Assembly (NCBI RefSeq): GCF_025698545.1
Contig: NC_068566.1
Span: forward strand, 48,091,192 to 48,155,191
Direction: 5' to 3'
From: Gossypium raimondii
Lineage: Eukaryota; Streptophyta; Magnoliopsida; Malvales; Malvaceae
Length of the DNA stretch: 64,000 nucleotides
A program made the translations under genes and the position numbers. Below, in pieces: positions 1 to 12,100 of this stretch (positions are counted from its first letter, which is position 1; each line of letters begins with the position of its first letter). The notes below the pieces were generated by a model. That model was not told the DNA's origin. It made no database searches and saw only the letters and a list, made by a program, of their open reading frames with translations.

Positions 1-2811
1 TATACATGTTATCCTATAAATTCTAATATAGTAAAGGTATTTATATTTGTATTAGTGAATTTTTTAAAAAATATATGTTGGGATTTAACTTTATTTTTCG
101 ATGTAACTTAATAAATACTAACATAGAGGAGCAAGTAGCATAATCCATTGGCAGAATGTTTATAGAGTTAATGACTTTGGGATCTCCTTGGAGATTCTAT
201 AACTCAAGTCATCTGAATTGAGTTAATAAATTGAGTAATTAAAAAAGTTATATTAGCAAATAAACCATTTTTAAATTATGACACATGATTAATTATCAAT
301 ATTGTCATCATTTTCCATTAACTAATCTTATGCTTTAATTAACCATTGATTAGTGAAATAATTAAGTTAAACATTAGGCTAATCATGCATGTAAATATGA
401 AAGTAGTAGGATGAAAGAGAAATTCAATTCTCTTCTTCCTTGTTCAGCTAAGACAACAAACAATAGAAAGAAAGAAAATATTCCTTCATCAAGCCACCAT
501 TGTCGCACCTTGCATCAAGTATTAGTGAGTTCTTTTCCTTAAAATTTCAATAGGATTTTTGTTAGTAGTTAGTCTAGTGAATTAGTAAGTATTTATATGA
601 AATTTCCATTGATGAAAGCTTGGGAAAAATTAAAGGTTAGAGATTAAAATTCATACATGTTTATAATAGATTAGATTATAATAGAATATGTTGAAATTGT
701 TGTAAAATGTGTTAAATTAAGCTTGAATCAAGCTTAGATTATATAGTTAAATTAAGCTTAAGTAGGGACTAATTTGTAAAGAATAAAAACTTTGAGGATT
801 GGTAATGAATAACGATAGTAGGAGGCCTGTAGTATATTTATTAAGCAAGATTTAAATTTGACCGGGAAAATTGTGAGAAACAAGTATTTTGTATATTTGG
901 GGTTTACAGGGACAAAATTGAATAAGATACATTTATGTTTAATTAGAATGTTTTTATGTTCAAATTGTAGAAACTAATGAATTTGTGCATCTAAATTTTC
1001 CGTAAGTAACTAAAGATGAAGCCAGGATGTCGAAAAGCAAAGGGAAAGCTAAAGTTGTCAAAGAATAGCTAATTTGGTTTGTGCTCTCAAAGTTTGAGTT
1101 CATTAAATATCTAAATGTATTTGTTTGACTTGTTAAGTGATCAAAAATAGTAAACTATCAAGATGATTATGTTTGAAAGGTACATATTTACTGGATTAAG
1201 TGATTTGTGATCATAGGCATATGATTTGTATGTATAAATGCTTGTTTGAGGATATACAAAAATTAGTAACGAAATTTTCCCTATTAACATTGTCGGATAA
1301 AGTTACTGGTGTAATTGGCATGCCGTAGGGTCCATTTGATAGGTGGGAGTTTCAGCGCTTTACGCGTCGCATATTTAGCGCCTTACGCGTGTTACATTCA
1401 ATTACCATATGCATATTATACTAGTGTGGTTGGTGGGATCGATGCTTTATGCCTGACTAGCACTTCGATGTGTATTTGGTGTAATGGTGGATTGATCCGA
1501 GCATCCGTTCTTATATCTAACTCGGTTAATAACCGCACCTACTGTTTTAACCTAACATTGACAATTATGCCCTTAAATTAAAAGTAACTTAAGTTAGTTT
1601 GGACAAAAAATTGTCTTTGCAGTTTTTCACCCGTCAAGCTCCGGTTTCTCGACCCCCTTGTCAGTTGGCTTCGAGGGTTGTTTGGGAGCTTCAATGCCAT
1701 GGCCATGATCTTCTGGTGTCGCTACTTGGCACTCATGTGACTTAGCTTCCTCACTTTGGTGTCTAGGCTTGAGATTGCGACTTTGGTATGTCGTGACCAT
1801 GTACAATATCGTATTTCAACACATATGTATTTGAATTGAGATATTAATGCTAGTATGAAATATTATTGTAATATGATTATTCAAATGCAAATATCCTAAG
1901 GGTGCATGGAGAATCTCATTATATGAACGAGCATCTAAATGAAATGAATAAAATCAAATAAAGAATTATTTGATTTCATGGTATATGCGTGCTAATGAAA
2001 TTGGTATCAATTTTAGTTATTGATTAATATGTTGTGTTTGATATATAGATGTTTATATGATTTACTTATGTTTATATTTGAATTTAAATTATGTTAGCAC
2101 TGTTGAGTATACTTCACTCAATGTATATATTTGTTTGTTTCCATGTGCAAGTTTTAGATACAAGTTTTAGATGTTTCGTGGTGAAGCATCCAATTCCAAC
2201 TCAGCTCAGAATTTATTACGATCTTATTTTGTATGTATACATACATGTTTTAAGTTCATATAGCATGTAATTAGGTTGGTTGAGTTGTTACCTAAGTTAG
2301 TTGTGGCACTTTTGGTAAGTGACCTATAATGTTATTGGGGTTGAATTTTATCTTTTGATTACTAGTTGATTATGCTTGATTTTCATGAGTTTGAATGTGC
2401 AAATTGGTTGGTTTAGTAATGATGTATTGAAGGTTATGATTTGGTAATGTTTTTATATGTTAAGATAGATTAATTGGATGAATATGATTTGTGGTATGTT
2501 TTAGAGATGTTTAGGTTTATTTGATTAAGACTTTGACACTTAAAAGTGTAAGATTTTGACTATTAGTCACTAAGTCTCAAGATAGCAAGAACATGTCTCG
2601 AGACCATTAGAACAAAAATCCACTTGATTTTTGCATTCAAAACCCTAAGGTCTCGAGATATATCATATGGTCTTGAGACAAGTGACATTTCTCTTGAGAC
2701 AAAGTACATCAAAGCTAAATAGGTATTTCTCTGCTCTAGGTCTCAAGACAGGAACTCCATGTCTTGAGGCATCCAAACATCGAAGCAAAAATAGGAAAAC
2801 AAGGTAGGTTG
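1..2811. repeat. LTR-retrotransposon-derived sequence (old, boundaries not found)
   Basis: No supportable gene. The stretch reads like the interior of an LTR in this genome's TGTAACA-type families. A GC-richer block near 1330-1510 contains short repeats of the form AGCGC...TTACGCGT. A segment near 1015-1060 resembles a part seen in other LTRs here. At 2570-2775 there are about seven copies of a palindromic word (GTCTCGAGAC and variants). The 88-codon reading frame at 1315-1581 lies inside this block and is not considered a gene. The assignment rests on style of sequence and on the neighbouring LTRs; no terminal repeats or target duplication were found. Confidence 0.5.
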
Positions 2812-3533
2812 TGTAACACCCCTAACCCTTATCCGTCACCGGAATAAGCTTACGAAGCATTACCAGACTTTTTAGATTATATACGAATTTTTTTTAACAT
2901 TTAATATACATATCAGAAACTAATCAGAAATCACTCATATTGTTTCTTGTAAGAGCTCTCGACGCCCAAAATACACATTAGAAGTAAATCGAGTTTAAAC
3001 CAAAACGCAAAAAATTTTCACAAAATTTCAAAAATTTCCTCCTAGGTGTAGGGGACATACGCCCGTGTAACCAGGTCATGTAATTCACACGGCCAAGAGA
3101 CATGCCCGTGTCTTAGGCCGTGTAACTCTCTGACTTGGGTTACCTGGTCAAGCCACACGCCCATGTGCTAAGTCGTGTGCAAAAACCTATGTATTTTGTT
3201 TCTCAATTTTAAAGATACAGGGGACACACGGCAATACCACACACCCATGTGCTAGGCCATGTGTCACACACGGCTGAAACACATGCCCGTGTCTTTGCCC
3301 GTGTGGACGAAAATAAGCCATTATAAGGTCACTTTTCTCACTCATTCTTGATTTTAACCTACACATCTCAAATTTCATGCTCATACGCTATAACAATACC
3401 TTCAAAACAACCAAATTTTTAGTTCTAGTATTGTCATATTACCACATATCCTAACATTCTAATTTATCACCTTAGTCAATTCACTTATATATCTATAAGT
3501 TAACCATCACTTAACTACTCTAAACACATATAT

Positions 3534-5771
3534 TGTAACAGCCCAATTTTCAGTAGTGTCAGAACAGTGATCTGAGATCACTAAATCCGATGAAAAAGTT
3601 AGAAAATTTTATTAATTAATAATTATAAGTTAAGCTTGATTTTAAAAATATTTTTGAATTAGTGAATTATCGGGTCTCCGTCTTGGTAAAACGGACTCGT
3701 AAAATAATTATTAAAAATATTTATAGAATTAGTTATATCACCAATTGGATTTTAGTTAAGTGAATTTAGTTAAATTAAATTTAATTGAGTATTAGGACTA
3801 AATTAAATTAAGTGTGAAAGTTAATTATAAAATAGAAATAGGTGAAAGGACTAAACTAATAATTAAACCATAAAAAGTGACAAGTGTGTGGTAATTATAA
3901 ATAAATGTGTAATAAATATATGTATAAATTTGTAATTAATATATGTACATACTTATTAATTAAGTAAAAGATATTTATTTATTATATTATTATTAATTAA
4001 ATAAAAGAAATAAAAGATAGAAAAGAGAATAGAAACAGAATAGCAAAACGAAAACAGGGGAGAAAGGAAAGAAAAATAAAAGGGAAGGAAAGAAAGAAAA
4101 TTTGGGATTTCAAGGTTCAAGGTTTGATTGGTAAGTTAATTTAGTCCCTATTCTTATAATTTTGATGTTTTGGAATCCTAGAACAAAATACTACTTAATT
4201 TAAGTTGAAATTTTGAAAGTTAGTAAATTTTAGATGTTGTTCATGTTGAATTAATTGAAGAATTAGGGATTAAATTGATAAAATTTCAAGTTAGAATAGA
4301 AAATGGATTAAATTGTAAAATAAATTATAGGTTTTGAATTAATAGGGACTAAATTGAGAGAATTTCAAAATTAGAGATTTATGGTGAAATTAGAGAATTA
4401 AATTAGTTTAAATTGGGAATGGAATGAAAATATGAAATTAGTTTTGAGAATAAAAGTTAGTCTCGGTTTAGGGACTAAATTAGAATTTAGGCAAATATTG
4501 AGTAAAAATTGAATATTTAATGTGAGATTGAATGGTGTTGTATTGATGATTTTTAATTATTTTAATTACGTAGCTAGCGTCGTACCAGAACTCTCGACTA
4601 AAAAGGGGAAAATATAGTCGACATCGAATAGCTCGGAATTCCCGGTTTGTATTTCTATAATCCGAATCTAATTATTAATTGTTGTATTTTGATTAAATGT
4701 TATAGTAAGTGATTGAGGTGAGAATTATTGTATTTTACAATTGAAATGGATTGTCTTGATATTTGATGAAATTATATTGGTTGAATTGAATTGAAATATA
4801 TATATTATGAATATATATATGTGTGTAAATGTGAAATTATGCAAATATGATAATTGAATTATTTTTTATATGTATAAAATTCAGTTTTAATGCCCAAGTA
4901 GACGGAATTTAGAACTACTGGGATATTAATGGCATGCCATTAAGGAACTTTAGCGCGCTCTGTGATTATTAGCACATCAGTGCTCTCTGATTATTAGCAC
5001 GTTAGTGCTCTCTGATTACTAGCACGTCAGTGCTCTCTGTTTAGCACATTTGTGCTCTCTGTATAGCACTTTAGTGCTCTCTGTTCATTAGTGCATGATA
5101 ATGCACCTCTGTATTTGTTTCGTATATCCGGTGTGTTCTATAAAATCTACTTTGGGCTAAGAATAAGAATATGAGATAGTAAACTGAAAATAGAATGTGA
5201 AATATGTTGTAAATACATGGAATACGCGAGTTATATACTCATAAATTGATTGTGGAATGGATTGTGCCATTGTTTAAATGATACGTGAATAAATTATGGA
5301 AATGTATTATATATAGCAAGTGATGAAAATCGAGTATTGTGTGATTTTAAATGTTCAATTGTGCTTAACATTTTATTATACATATTTTATTGTTTTTTTT
5401 TAAATATTCGAATTATAGAAATACCACTGAGTTTTTACTTAGCGTACGGTTTTATTTCCATGCCCATGTTAAGTACTTAAGTTTGATCGCTGATTCAGCA
5501 TCCAACAACAATCCCGAACTCAAATATGGTGATGTTTATTTCTTTGTGTCGGCATGTACCTAGAGTGTCTAAATATTAGTTATTTTGTGGTTTGATTGTA
5601 AATGAAGTTATAAAATCTATTTTGGAGAGTTTATAATTTGGATTAAAATGATGCTTTGATGACTTGTTTTGATGATATAAAATGTTTGAGATTTCTGTCT
5701 ATTTGATCTGTAATCTCCGGTAATGCTTCGTAACCCGATTCCGGCGAGGGATACGGGTTGGGGGTGTTAGA
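3534..5771 (+). mobile_element. Solo LTR, 2238 bp, with 5-bp target-site duplication TATAT
   Basis: The element starts TGTAACAGCCC and ends GGGGGTGTTAGA; the final CA has become GA by one substitution. TATAT lies directly before (3529-3533) and directly after (5772-5776), as expected for Ty3/gypsy integration. No internal coding region or second LTR is present, so it most likely formed by LTR-LTR recombination. It sits inside the older LTR at 2812-7531 in the opposite orientation. A 140-bp array of short hairpin-like units lies at about 4958-5096. The frame at 5643-5831 is a chance ORF across its 3' end. Confidence 0.85.
4958..5096 (+). repeat. Tandem array of short hairpin units (GCAC...GTGC) in the inner LTR
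   Basis: Five or six units of roughly 20-27 bp are joined by CTCTCTG-type linkers. Each unit has complementary arms around a 4-nt centre: GCAC-atca-GTGC, GCAC-gtta-GTGC, GCAC-gtca-GTGC, GCAC-attt-GTGC, GCAC-ttta-GTGC, and a final GTGCAT...ATGCAC. The loop changes between units while the arms are kept. Confidence 0.75.
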
Positions 5772-6227
5772 TATATCAAACATAATTAAACCATACATAA
5801 ATAAGTTGATTGGGAATATAAGAAAATGCAATTCTTAACATTTGCACAAACCAATCCAACATATAAACCATAATATATGTTGCAAAAACTACCGGAATAA
5901 GTTGGATAGTGTGGCTTTATGTGTTGATCCGATCTCCCGGCCTCACATTAACCTAGAAGAATATTTAACAATACAAGTAAGCTTAAAAAAGCTTAGTAAG
6001 TTTGACGGCTTAAATATAAAACTTACCGAACCTACTATAACACATCATCTAAAATAAATTCATTCAATGTACTTTCCTTGTCAATCACAACTTCAATTGA
6101 TGAATGTATTTAATTCATAACAATTCCACTAATAACGCTAAGCCTTCCAATAGTAATTTCATAATTTCACTTACCAATCCTTACCAAATCAGAGAACGAT
6201 TTACGGATATGAGTACATCGTATTCAG

Positions 6228-6350
6228 AAGCCCAATGGCTGCACAAAAGCACATAAGTGCTAACAGAAACCCATAAGGGTTGAACGGAAGCTCATAGGAG
6301 CTGAACGAAAACCCATAAGGGTTAAACAGAAGCTCAAAAGAGCTAAACGG
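6228..6350 (+). repeat. Tandem array of short hairpin units in the outer LTR
   Basis: Units of about 21 bp are separated by AACGGAA-like linkers. Successive units carry different but self-complementary arms: GCAC-ataa-GTGC, ACCC-ataa-GGGT, AGCTC-atag-GAGCT, ACCC-ataa-GGGT, AGCTC-aaaa-GAGCT. The array occupies the same kind of internal position as the array in the inner LTR. Confidence 0.75.
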
Positions 6351-7536
6351 AAAGTAAACACAAAAGTTCGCAACAAATGCTGAACTTTGGTTTACTTGGG
6401 TAATTTTCCATCAATTCTTCCTTTACTGTCTTTCGCCACAGAACGATTGTACTCAATCCCGCGTTCCACTCGTTTTGAATATTCAATTCAATTTCATAAT
6501 TTTAACAATAATTTTTATTTTCAACAATAGATATGAATAAATACATAATACCATTCATCAATTTAATATATAAACATTGAAGTTTAACCATACGAACTTA
6601 CCTGGATTTAATTGTAAAATTTGTAATAGTTTAACGACTATTCTACTAATTTTCCTTTTTCACGAATGTCTACAGGCTCTTGATCTAAAATATAAAATTA
6701 TCCATTCATTAGCATATATTTCAGTTTCAATTCACTTCACAATTAATACCCTCAATTTTCTAAATGACACAATTACCCCAACTTTTACAATTTTTACAAT
6801 TTAGTCCCTCACTAAGTAGTCTATCAAATGAGCTGATTTTTCTCAATTGACAATTTATCTAAATATTCTAGGCCATCATACAGCCCTTTATAAATATAAT
6901 TTAATACCAAACCCTAATATCACAATTTAGTCCTAAAATCAACATCTATCAAACTCACTTTATAAAATCATCATATAACAAAATTAAAGCTCTAAATTCA
7001 TATTAATTCATCAAAAAAATTCAGTATTCCTCAATGGTAACTTTCAAAATCTCCAATAAAATCAAAAACTAATGAAATAGATAGTTGGACCTAATTGTAA
7101 AAGTCTCAAAAACACCAAAATTTCAAGAAAATGGCAAGCATTAAACTTACATGAAGCCAAAATATGAAAACCTACCTTAAGAGATCTTAAATGGTGTTTT
7201 TGGACAGAAAATTGGAGAAGAAATGGTCTAGAAACTTTTAGATTTTCAATTCGATGTTTAAATTTCATTTATTTCCAAGTTTGCCCTTGAATCACATCAT
7301 TTTATTAATTTTTTTATGCTTATGCCGCCTCAGCCATTTCCTTTAGACTAACTTACTTTTTAAGTCCTCCTTATTTACCATTTAAGCCATTTAATCACTA
7401 TTTCTTTAATTATTAAGTTTTGCAAATTATTTTGCAGTCTCAAGAGGACAACTTAGATCCGAACCTTAAAGACAACATTGTTAAGAAGAATAACCAAAAA
7501 TAACGAACCTAAAAAGGACTATTTTTTACTAGGTTG

Positions 7537-8487
7537 GTATCACTATTAACCATATTTTAACTCAGTTATGAAATTACCAAAAAAATCCATATGTGAGCAT
7601 TTTTGTATTTTTCATATTTTTTCATAAATCAATAACGAAAGACACTGTCATATAAAAATTAAGTATAATTGTTGTATAAACTTTTTCTCATCTATTGTGG
7701 TGTGCCATAAATCTAATTGTCTATAATATTTTATTTTTCTTATTATATTTAGTATTTTTTATGAAAAAGGTGTATATGAAATATATAATTAGAATATACT
7801 GTAATTAATTTTGACCAATTAAAAAATGCAAGACCTTTTTTTATATGATGAGGAGAAAAATAACTGTAATTATAAGTGTTGGGTCTAAGGTTGAATTTGA
7901 AATGGAAGAGCAAGGCTTGTTTTAAAGCCCATTTAACTTAGAATTTAACTTTTTCTTCCTCTTTAATTACTTAAAGCAAATACTTAGTTAGATTAGCTAT
8001 ATAAAAAAAAATGGATGAAAAGGGGTGAAAGGAGGAGGCAGGCAAGGGCTCTGCATCAATTGAAATTTTTTGTTTTAAACCCCATAACTTTTATAAATTT
8101 ATAGTTTTCACGCAAATATTCAATTTTCAATTTAGTCCTAAAACTATAAAAGTATAAGCTGATATAATGGTAATTTTCTTTAACTCCCATAAAAATATAT
8201 AACATAATCTCGAATTTAATCAGAATCTTGTTCGAACTTCACATTTATAGAAAAATTTAAATAAAATTTAAAATCTATAATGCAAATCGAGCCAAACTTC
8301 AATTAACCATTCTTTGGTTAAAAGAGGTGTCGGTTATTTACCTCACTTTTATGTTAATTTCAAACACAGTTGTTTTCTAAATTTTAAGACAAAAAGGAAA
8401 ACCTATTGAAGTTAATCATGTCATGAATTTGGGGTTTGTGAAGTAAATAGTAATTATGTCCCACAAACATGGCCCTTTCAACAAAAA
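7537..8487. other. AT-rich intergenic DNA
   Basis: Nothing supportable was found. The sequence may continue the older repeat into which the LTR at 2812 inserted, but I see no diagnostic end. Confidence 0.5.
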
Positions 8488-10016
8488 CATTGACACCTTT
8501 CCTCAAAATCCTTGCTGTTTCATGCAATCATAAACCCTTCAAAAGAATTTGAGAGATGCATGGCATTGGACCATAGGGTTATTATTTTTCTTGTTGGAGG
8601 TTTGAAAAATCATGTGAGTTATGTCTAGTCCTTTTAGCAAAATGGACCCAACAAATGATTCGAAAATTAGGAAAGATAGCACATCAAATTATAAAGCAAT
8701 TAGATCCTCCATTTTAGTTGATTTGATATCAATGTTAGTTAGGAAAGTTTTGAATCACGTAGATTTAGGTGTGTAATATATTCATCTTTAGCCCTTTTAA
8801 AAAGCGTTGAATTTAACCATTAACATTTCAGAAATAGTAAAATTACTTTTTTAGTAAAAATATTGACTAAAATGTTAAATTTTTAACAGGACCGAATACT
8901 TCATTCAATTTTTAAAAATTTTATGAACTTTTTTGAGTTTTAAATTCTTTTATTTCTGAATATTTTAAAATTTTAAATTATTTTTGACGTGACATATAAG
9001 GCAAACAGTTATACGTTAGCATAAAATACACGTGGATTGCAATGCGGATTGTCATGTCAACATCATTTAAAAATTAATATTTTAATTAACACTGTTATTA
9101 AAAAATTATTTAAACTCTTTTGAAATATTAAAATTTAACTTTTGAAAAACAATAAAAGTCAATTTAATAAAAGATTTGCACATTAAAAACTAATCATAAG
9201 TTAAGAGTTTAAAAATTAAGAGTAAATTAATAAATATATTAAAAAATCCTCAAAAAAAGAAAAAAGAAAAAAGAAAAACCCAACTACCCAAGTCAGTACT
9301 TTGTTAAAGCTATGCGTCTTTGCTTAAGACAATCATTTTGTATTTACTAAGTCAAATTTTTTAAGAAAGAAGAAATCAACATTAATAGTAGCCCACTTGT
9401 TGACATCTTTGAGCAGATCAAACCTTCTAGACAACAAATATGGCAAAATTGCTCAAATACTTGGAAAAATAGCTAGCAAACTTAGTCAATGGGTATTGGT
9501 TAGGCCATAATTTTTCACTAACATTTAAGTAAGAATCAAAGTTAAAATCCTACCATTAAAATCAGATAAAAGTTTTTGGTAAAATTATATTTTGACTTCT
9601 ATCTAATATAAAATTATTTACTTAATCTTTGTTTATTAACTGTTCTAGTGACCTGTAAATGTCACTATTAACTTCTTTTTCTCTTTTAAGATTTGCAACA
9701 TACCCTAACTCTAAACGAGAGTATACGTAAGTTTTATAAGTTAAAGTTGTTTTTTATTGAGTCATTATATAAAATTCGTACTTAATTAAGTCCTTGTCAT
9801 TAATTAAAAAATTAATTATACCCTTAATAGTTTCCATTTTTGGTTTAATAATATAAAATTTTATACCAATCAAATGATAGCACATGATGAATTTTGGTTT
9901 AATAATATAAAATAAAAAATTATTAAAAAATATCAGCATAGGGTTTTTCTTTTTCATTTTCTTTACCTATATTTTTAAATTTTTAGAAAATTATTTGAAA
10001 CAATATAGGAAATTTT
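8488..10016 (+). repeat. Copy A of a diverged segmental duplication
   Basis: The segment from CATTGACACCTTTCC to ACAATATAGGAAATTT matches 12101-13347 in order and orientation, with many substitutions and indels. Copy A has about 300 bp near 9180-9540 that copy B lacks. Each copy has a short reading frame starting MSSPFSKMDPTND. In copy A it stops after about 46 codons and in copy B it runs 113 codons. The substitutions do not look protein-constrained, so I do not call a gene. Confidence 0.85.
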
Positions 10017-10874
10017 TAATGTTTATATTTTTTGTTAATTTAGTTTTTTTAGTTACATTTTAGAACAAAGGTGAATCTAAAATTCTTTTAAGGTGTTAAA
10101 ATTGAATTATAATTTCTTTAAATGTCAAATAGATTTGATTATATATTAATTTATTATTGTTATCATTTATAAAAGGACTAAATAGATTTTTTTTATCTTT
10201 TTTTATTTTCATAACAATGACAGACAAGCTCGAAATTTGGTTAGGTTGGGTGTTTGTGAGTGAAATTGGTTAGCATTGTGTGCTGATCCAAACATTCCCC
10301 CACCCCATTCGTATTAAAATTGTACGTATTTTTTTTTGTTAAATTTTATTGATTTACAATTTTAATTAAGTTATATTTAAAGTTGATAAATTTTGATAGA
10401 AAATATTTACGATGATAATAATTAAATTAAAATTTTTAAATTGAAAAATTCGAGAATTGAATTTTAAAATTTAAAAATATCATATAGGAGTAACAAACAT
10501 ATTTTAATCTTTCTTTTCATAATGATGACAGTTAAACTTGAAATTTGGTTAAAATAAACGAAAGGGATTGTTGATATCGAAATATGAATTTTAGAGTTAA
10601 GTGTAGTTACATAAACATATTATAATTGAAATCGGATTGGACCGACTGATTAAATAAATTGGATTAAAAACTTATAGTTCTGAATAGGTTTCGATTAGTT
10701 TGAGAATCAAAAGTCTTAAGACCTCAATTTAATGTAATGTCATTTCTTATATGTTCTCATTCATTTTTCAACCTTCGAAGTCCGTCAGAAGAGAAAACTT
10801 CCATTGATTTGTATGCTGCATCCGTGAACCCAAATTAAAGCAAGAAAATTATTTGTCGAACTCAATTTTGTTGG

Positions 10875-10884
10875 GATATAAATA
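10875..10884 (+). promoter_or_regulatory. TATA box of the small gene at 10951
   Basis: The sequence GATATAAATA is a near-perfect plant TATA box about 70 bp before the first ATG (10951). This places transcription start near 10905-10915 and gives a leader of about 40 nt. It supports ATG 10951 as the start rather than the GTG at 10897, which is preceded by an in-frame stop at 10879. Confidence 0.55.
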
Positions 10885-10950
10885 GGAGTTTCGGTTGTGA
10901 AATTAGAGGGAAAAAAACTCATAGACATAGCAGAAGTTGATGAATTAATC

Positions 10951-11301
10951 ATGACGGTGTCAATTGAAGCTTTAGCAATGGCAGGTGTTGATTATAATGA
11001 ATGGGGTTTGGATATCGAAAAGTGGGAAGACGATGATGATTCGCACTGCCCTCCTCCGCATTTACTTGCCGAAGAGAATGAAGAGGAACCGGCGAGGGTT
11101 GTGGAACAAGGCACCCGAATCATCGGCACCAGCTCCCCAACCCGTCGTTCGGAAGATGATGCTGGTGGAGAATGCAAGCATCGGAGGGGGTTCCTCCGAA
11201 GGAAGTCATCTTTGGCGAAGAAAATGAGACACTACTCGTCCGAGTCAATCAAGGTGATGATCAAATACACGATCATGCTGTTAATGATTGTTGATAGTTA
11301 A
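10951..11301 (+). CDS. Small unrecognised protein, 116 aa, acidic N-terminal half and basic C-terminal half
   Basis: I do not recognise the family. The first in-frame ATG is at 10951, downstream of a good TATA box. The frame is open back to 10882 but has no earlier ATG. The protein begins with MTVSIEALAMAGVDYNEWG, followed by an acidic run (EKWEDDDD) and the motif CPPPHLLAEE. The second half is basic (RRGFLRRKSSLAKKMRH). The C-terminus is a hydrophobic stretch (VMIKYTIMLLMIV) directly before the stop. Local composition is richer in GC than the flanks, as expected of coding DNA here. A donor-like AAG/GTGATG near 11250 means the true C-terminus could lie in an unseen exon. The gene sits between the two copies of the duplication. 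Confidence 0.5.
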   Translation: MTVSIEALAMAGVDYNEWGLDIEKWEDDDDSHCPPPHLLAEENEEEPARVVEQGTRIIGTSSPTRRSEDDAGGECKHRRGFLRRKSSLAKKMRHYSSESIKVMIKYTIMLLMIVDS

Positions 11302-11923
11302 ATAGTTTTCTACTAATATTTTAGATCTTCATTCTTTTCCCTTTTTATCATCTAGGAAACACCACTGTCAGCTTACATATTCATTTTATTATGTGAGGAT
11401 TTTTTAAATTTTTTTCTTATTTTATTTAAATATTAATGGATAAATAATAAAGGTCCATAGCTGAAGTTAAGCTTTTGTATAGATGAATTATTTTTATTTT
11501 ATTCTTTAAATATTTGTGTTTTTTATTCATCCAAACCACCAAACTTTTGCTGAATTATTATTATTATTATAAAGTGAGGCGAACGGTTAAATAGGCCAAA
11601 TATCTTTCTTTTAATTGGACATTTATGTTGTTGTTTTTGAAGATTTAAATAAATAAGTCGATTTTAGAGAGAGTGTGTGTCAAAGCACGTATGCTTTTCT
11701 CCAACAGTACAAATTCAAACGCTTCAATAGTAAATTTTTTAAACAGTCCAACGGTAACCTTAATTTTCTATGAATACCAATCCATTTTTCATTTTTTTTC
11801 ACTAAAATCCAACTCTCTCTGTTCTCTCTAAACTCTCAATTCTCCCAATTTTTTAAGATTTGTTCGAAATTTTCCAATGCATTTGTAATTCATAGATTAT
11901 TCATTTCAATTAAATTTTCATGA
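11302..11923. other. AT-rich spacer with a leader-like pyrimidine block
   Basis: The first part is AT-rich. At about 11800-11860 there is a CT-rich block (CTCTCTGTTCTCTCTAAACT) that looks like a plant 5' leader before the fragment at 11924. No gene is supported. Confidence 0.4.
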
Positions 11924-12025
11924 ATGACAAGTTCTTTTATTTGTTTCGACGACAAGCACATTTCTGCTGCTCAATCGGTAATGGTAAAGGAAATTTTTAA
12001 ATTCCATTATTTTCAATTAACTTAA
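11924..12025 (+). pseudogene. N-terminal fragment resembling plant-mobile-domain (MAIN-like) proteins
   Basis: A 33-codon frame begins MTSSFICFDDKHISAAQSVM. The segment FDDKHIS followed by Q resembles the start of cotton plant-mobile-domain/MAIN-like proteins, which are related to domains carried by some Mutator-like and retro-elements. The resemblance ends after about 20 residues, then the frame stops, and copy B of the duplication begins 76 bp later. It is probably a gene fragment broken by later insertion or deletion. The match is from memory of the family pattern, and the stretch is short. Confidence 0.4.
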
Positions 12026-12100
12026 TTTTAAAGTTTTTAAAATTTTAATTTCTTTTATTTTGTTGATATAAATAAGCTGAGAATGAGATGTATGTTTATA

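Larger units (their letters stand above)
2812..7531 (-). mobile_element. Probable solo LTR (Ty3/gypsy type), interrupted by a second solo LTR
   Basis: The left end reads TGTAACACCCCTAACCC, which is the reverse complement of the usual 3' end (GGGTTAGGGGTGTTACA) of cotton-type LTRs, so the element is read on the minus strand. The 5 bp before it (2807-2811, GGTTG) recur at 7532-7536, and the match extends to seven bases (TAGGTTG), consistent with a target-site duplication. The right end reads ACTA instead of a canonical CA, which one C-to-T change would explain. Without the insert at 3534-5776 the element is about 2.5 kb. There are no gag-pol frames, so it is a solo LTR. The right boundary is the weaker one. 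Confidence 0.6.

Noticed and set aside
1315..1581. 88-codon frame on plus
   Set aside because: It lies in LTR-derived repeat sequence and has no recognisable domain.
4958..5096. Possible CRISPR-like array
   Set aside because: This is an LTR in a plant genome, the units are only 20-27 bp without unique spacers, and the LTR has a target duplication.
10897..10899. GTG as start of the small gene (134 aa)
   Set aside because: Nuclear plant genes start at ATG, and the TATA box fits ATG 10951. The extra 18 codons would lie in the leader.
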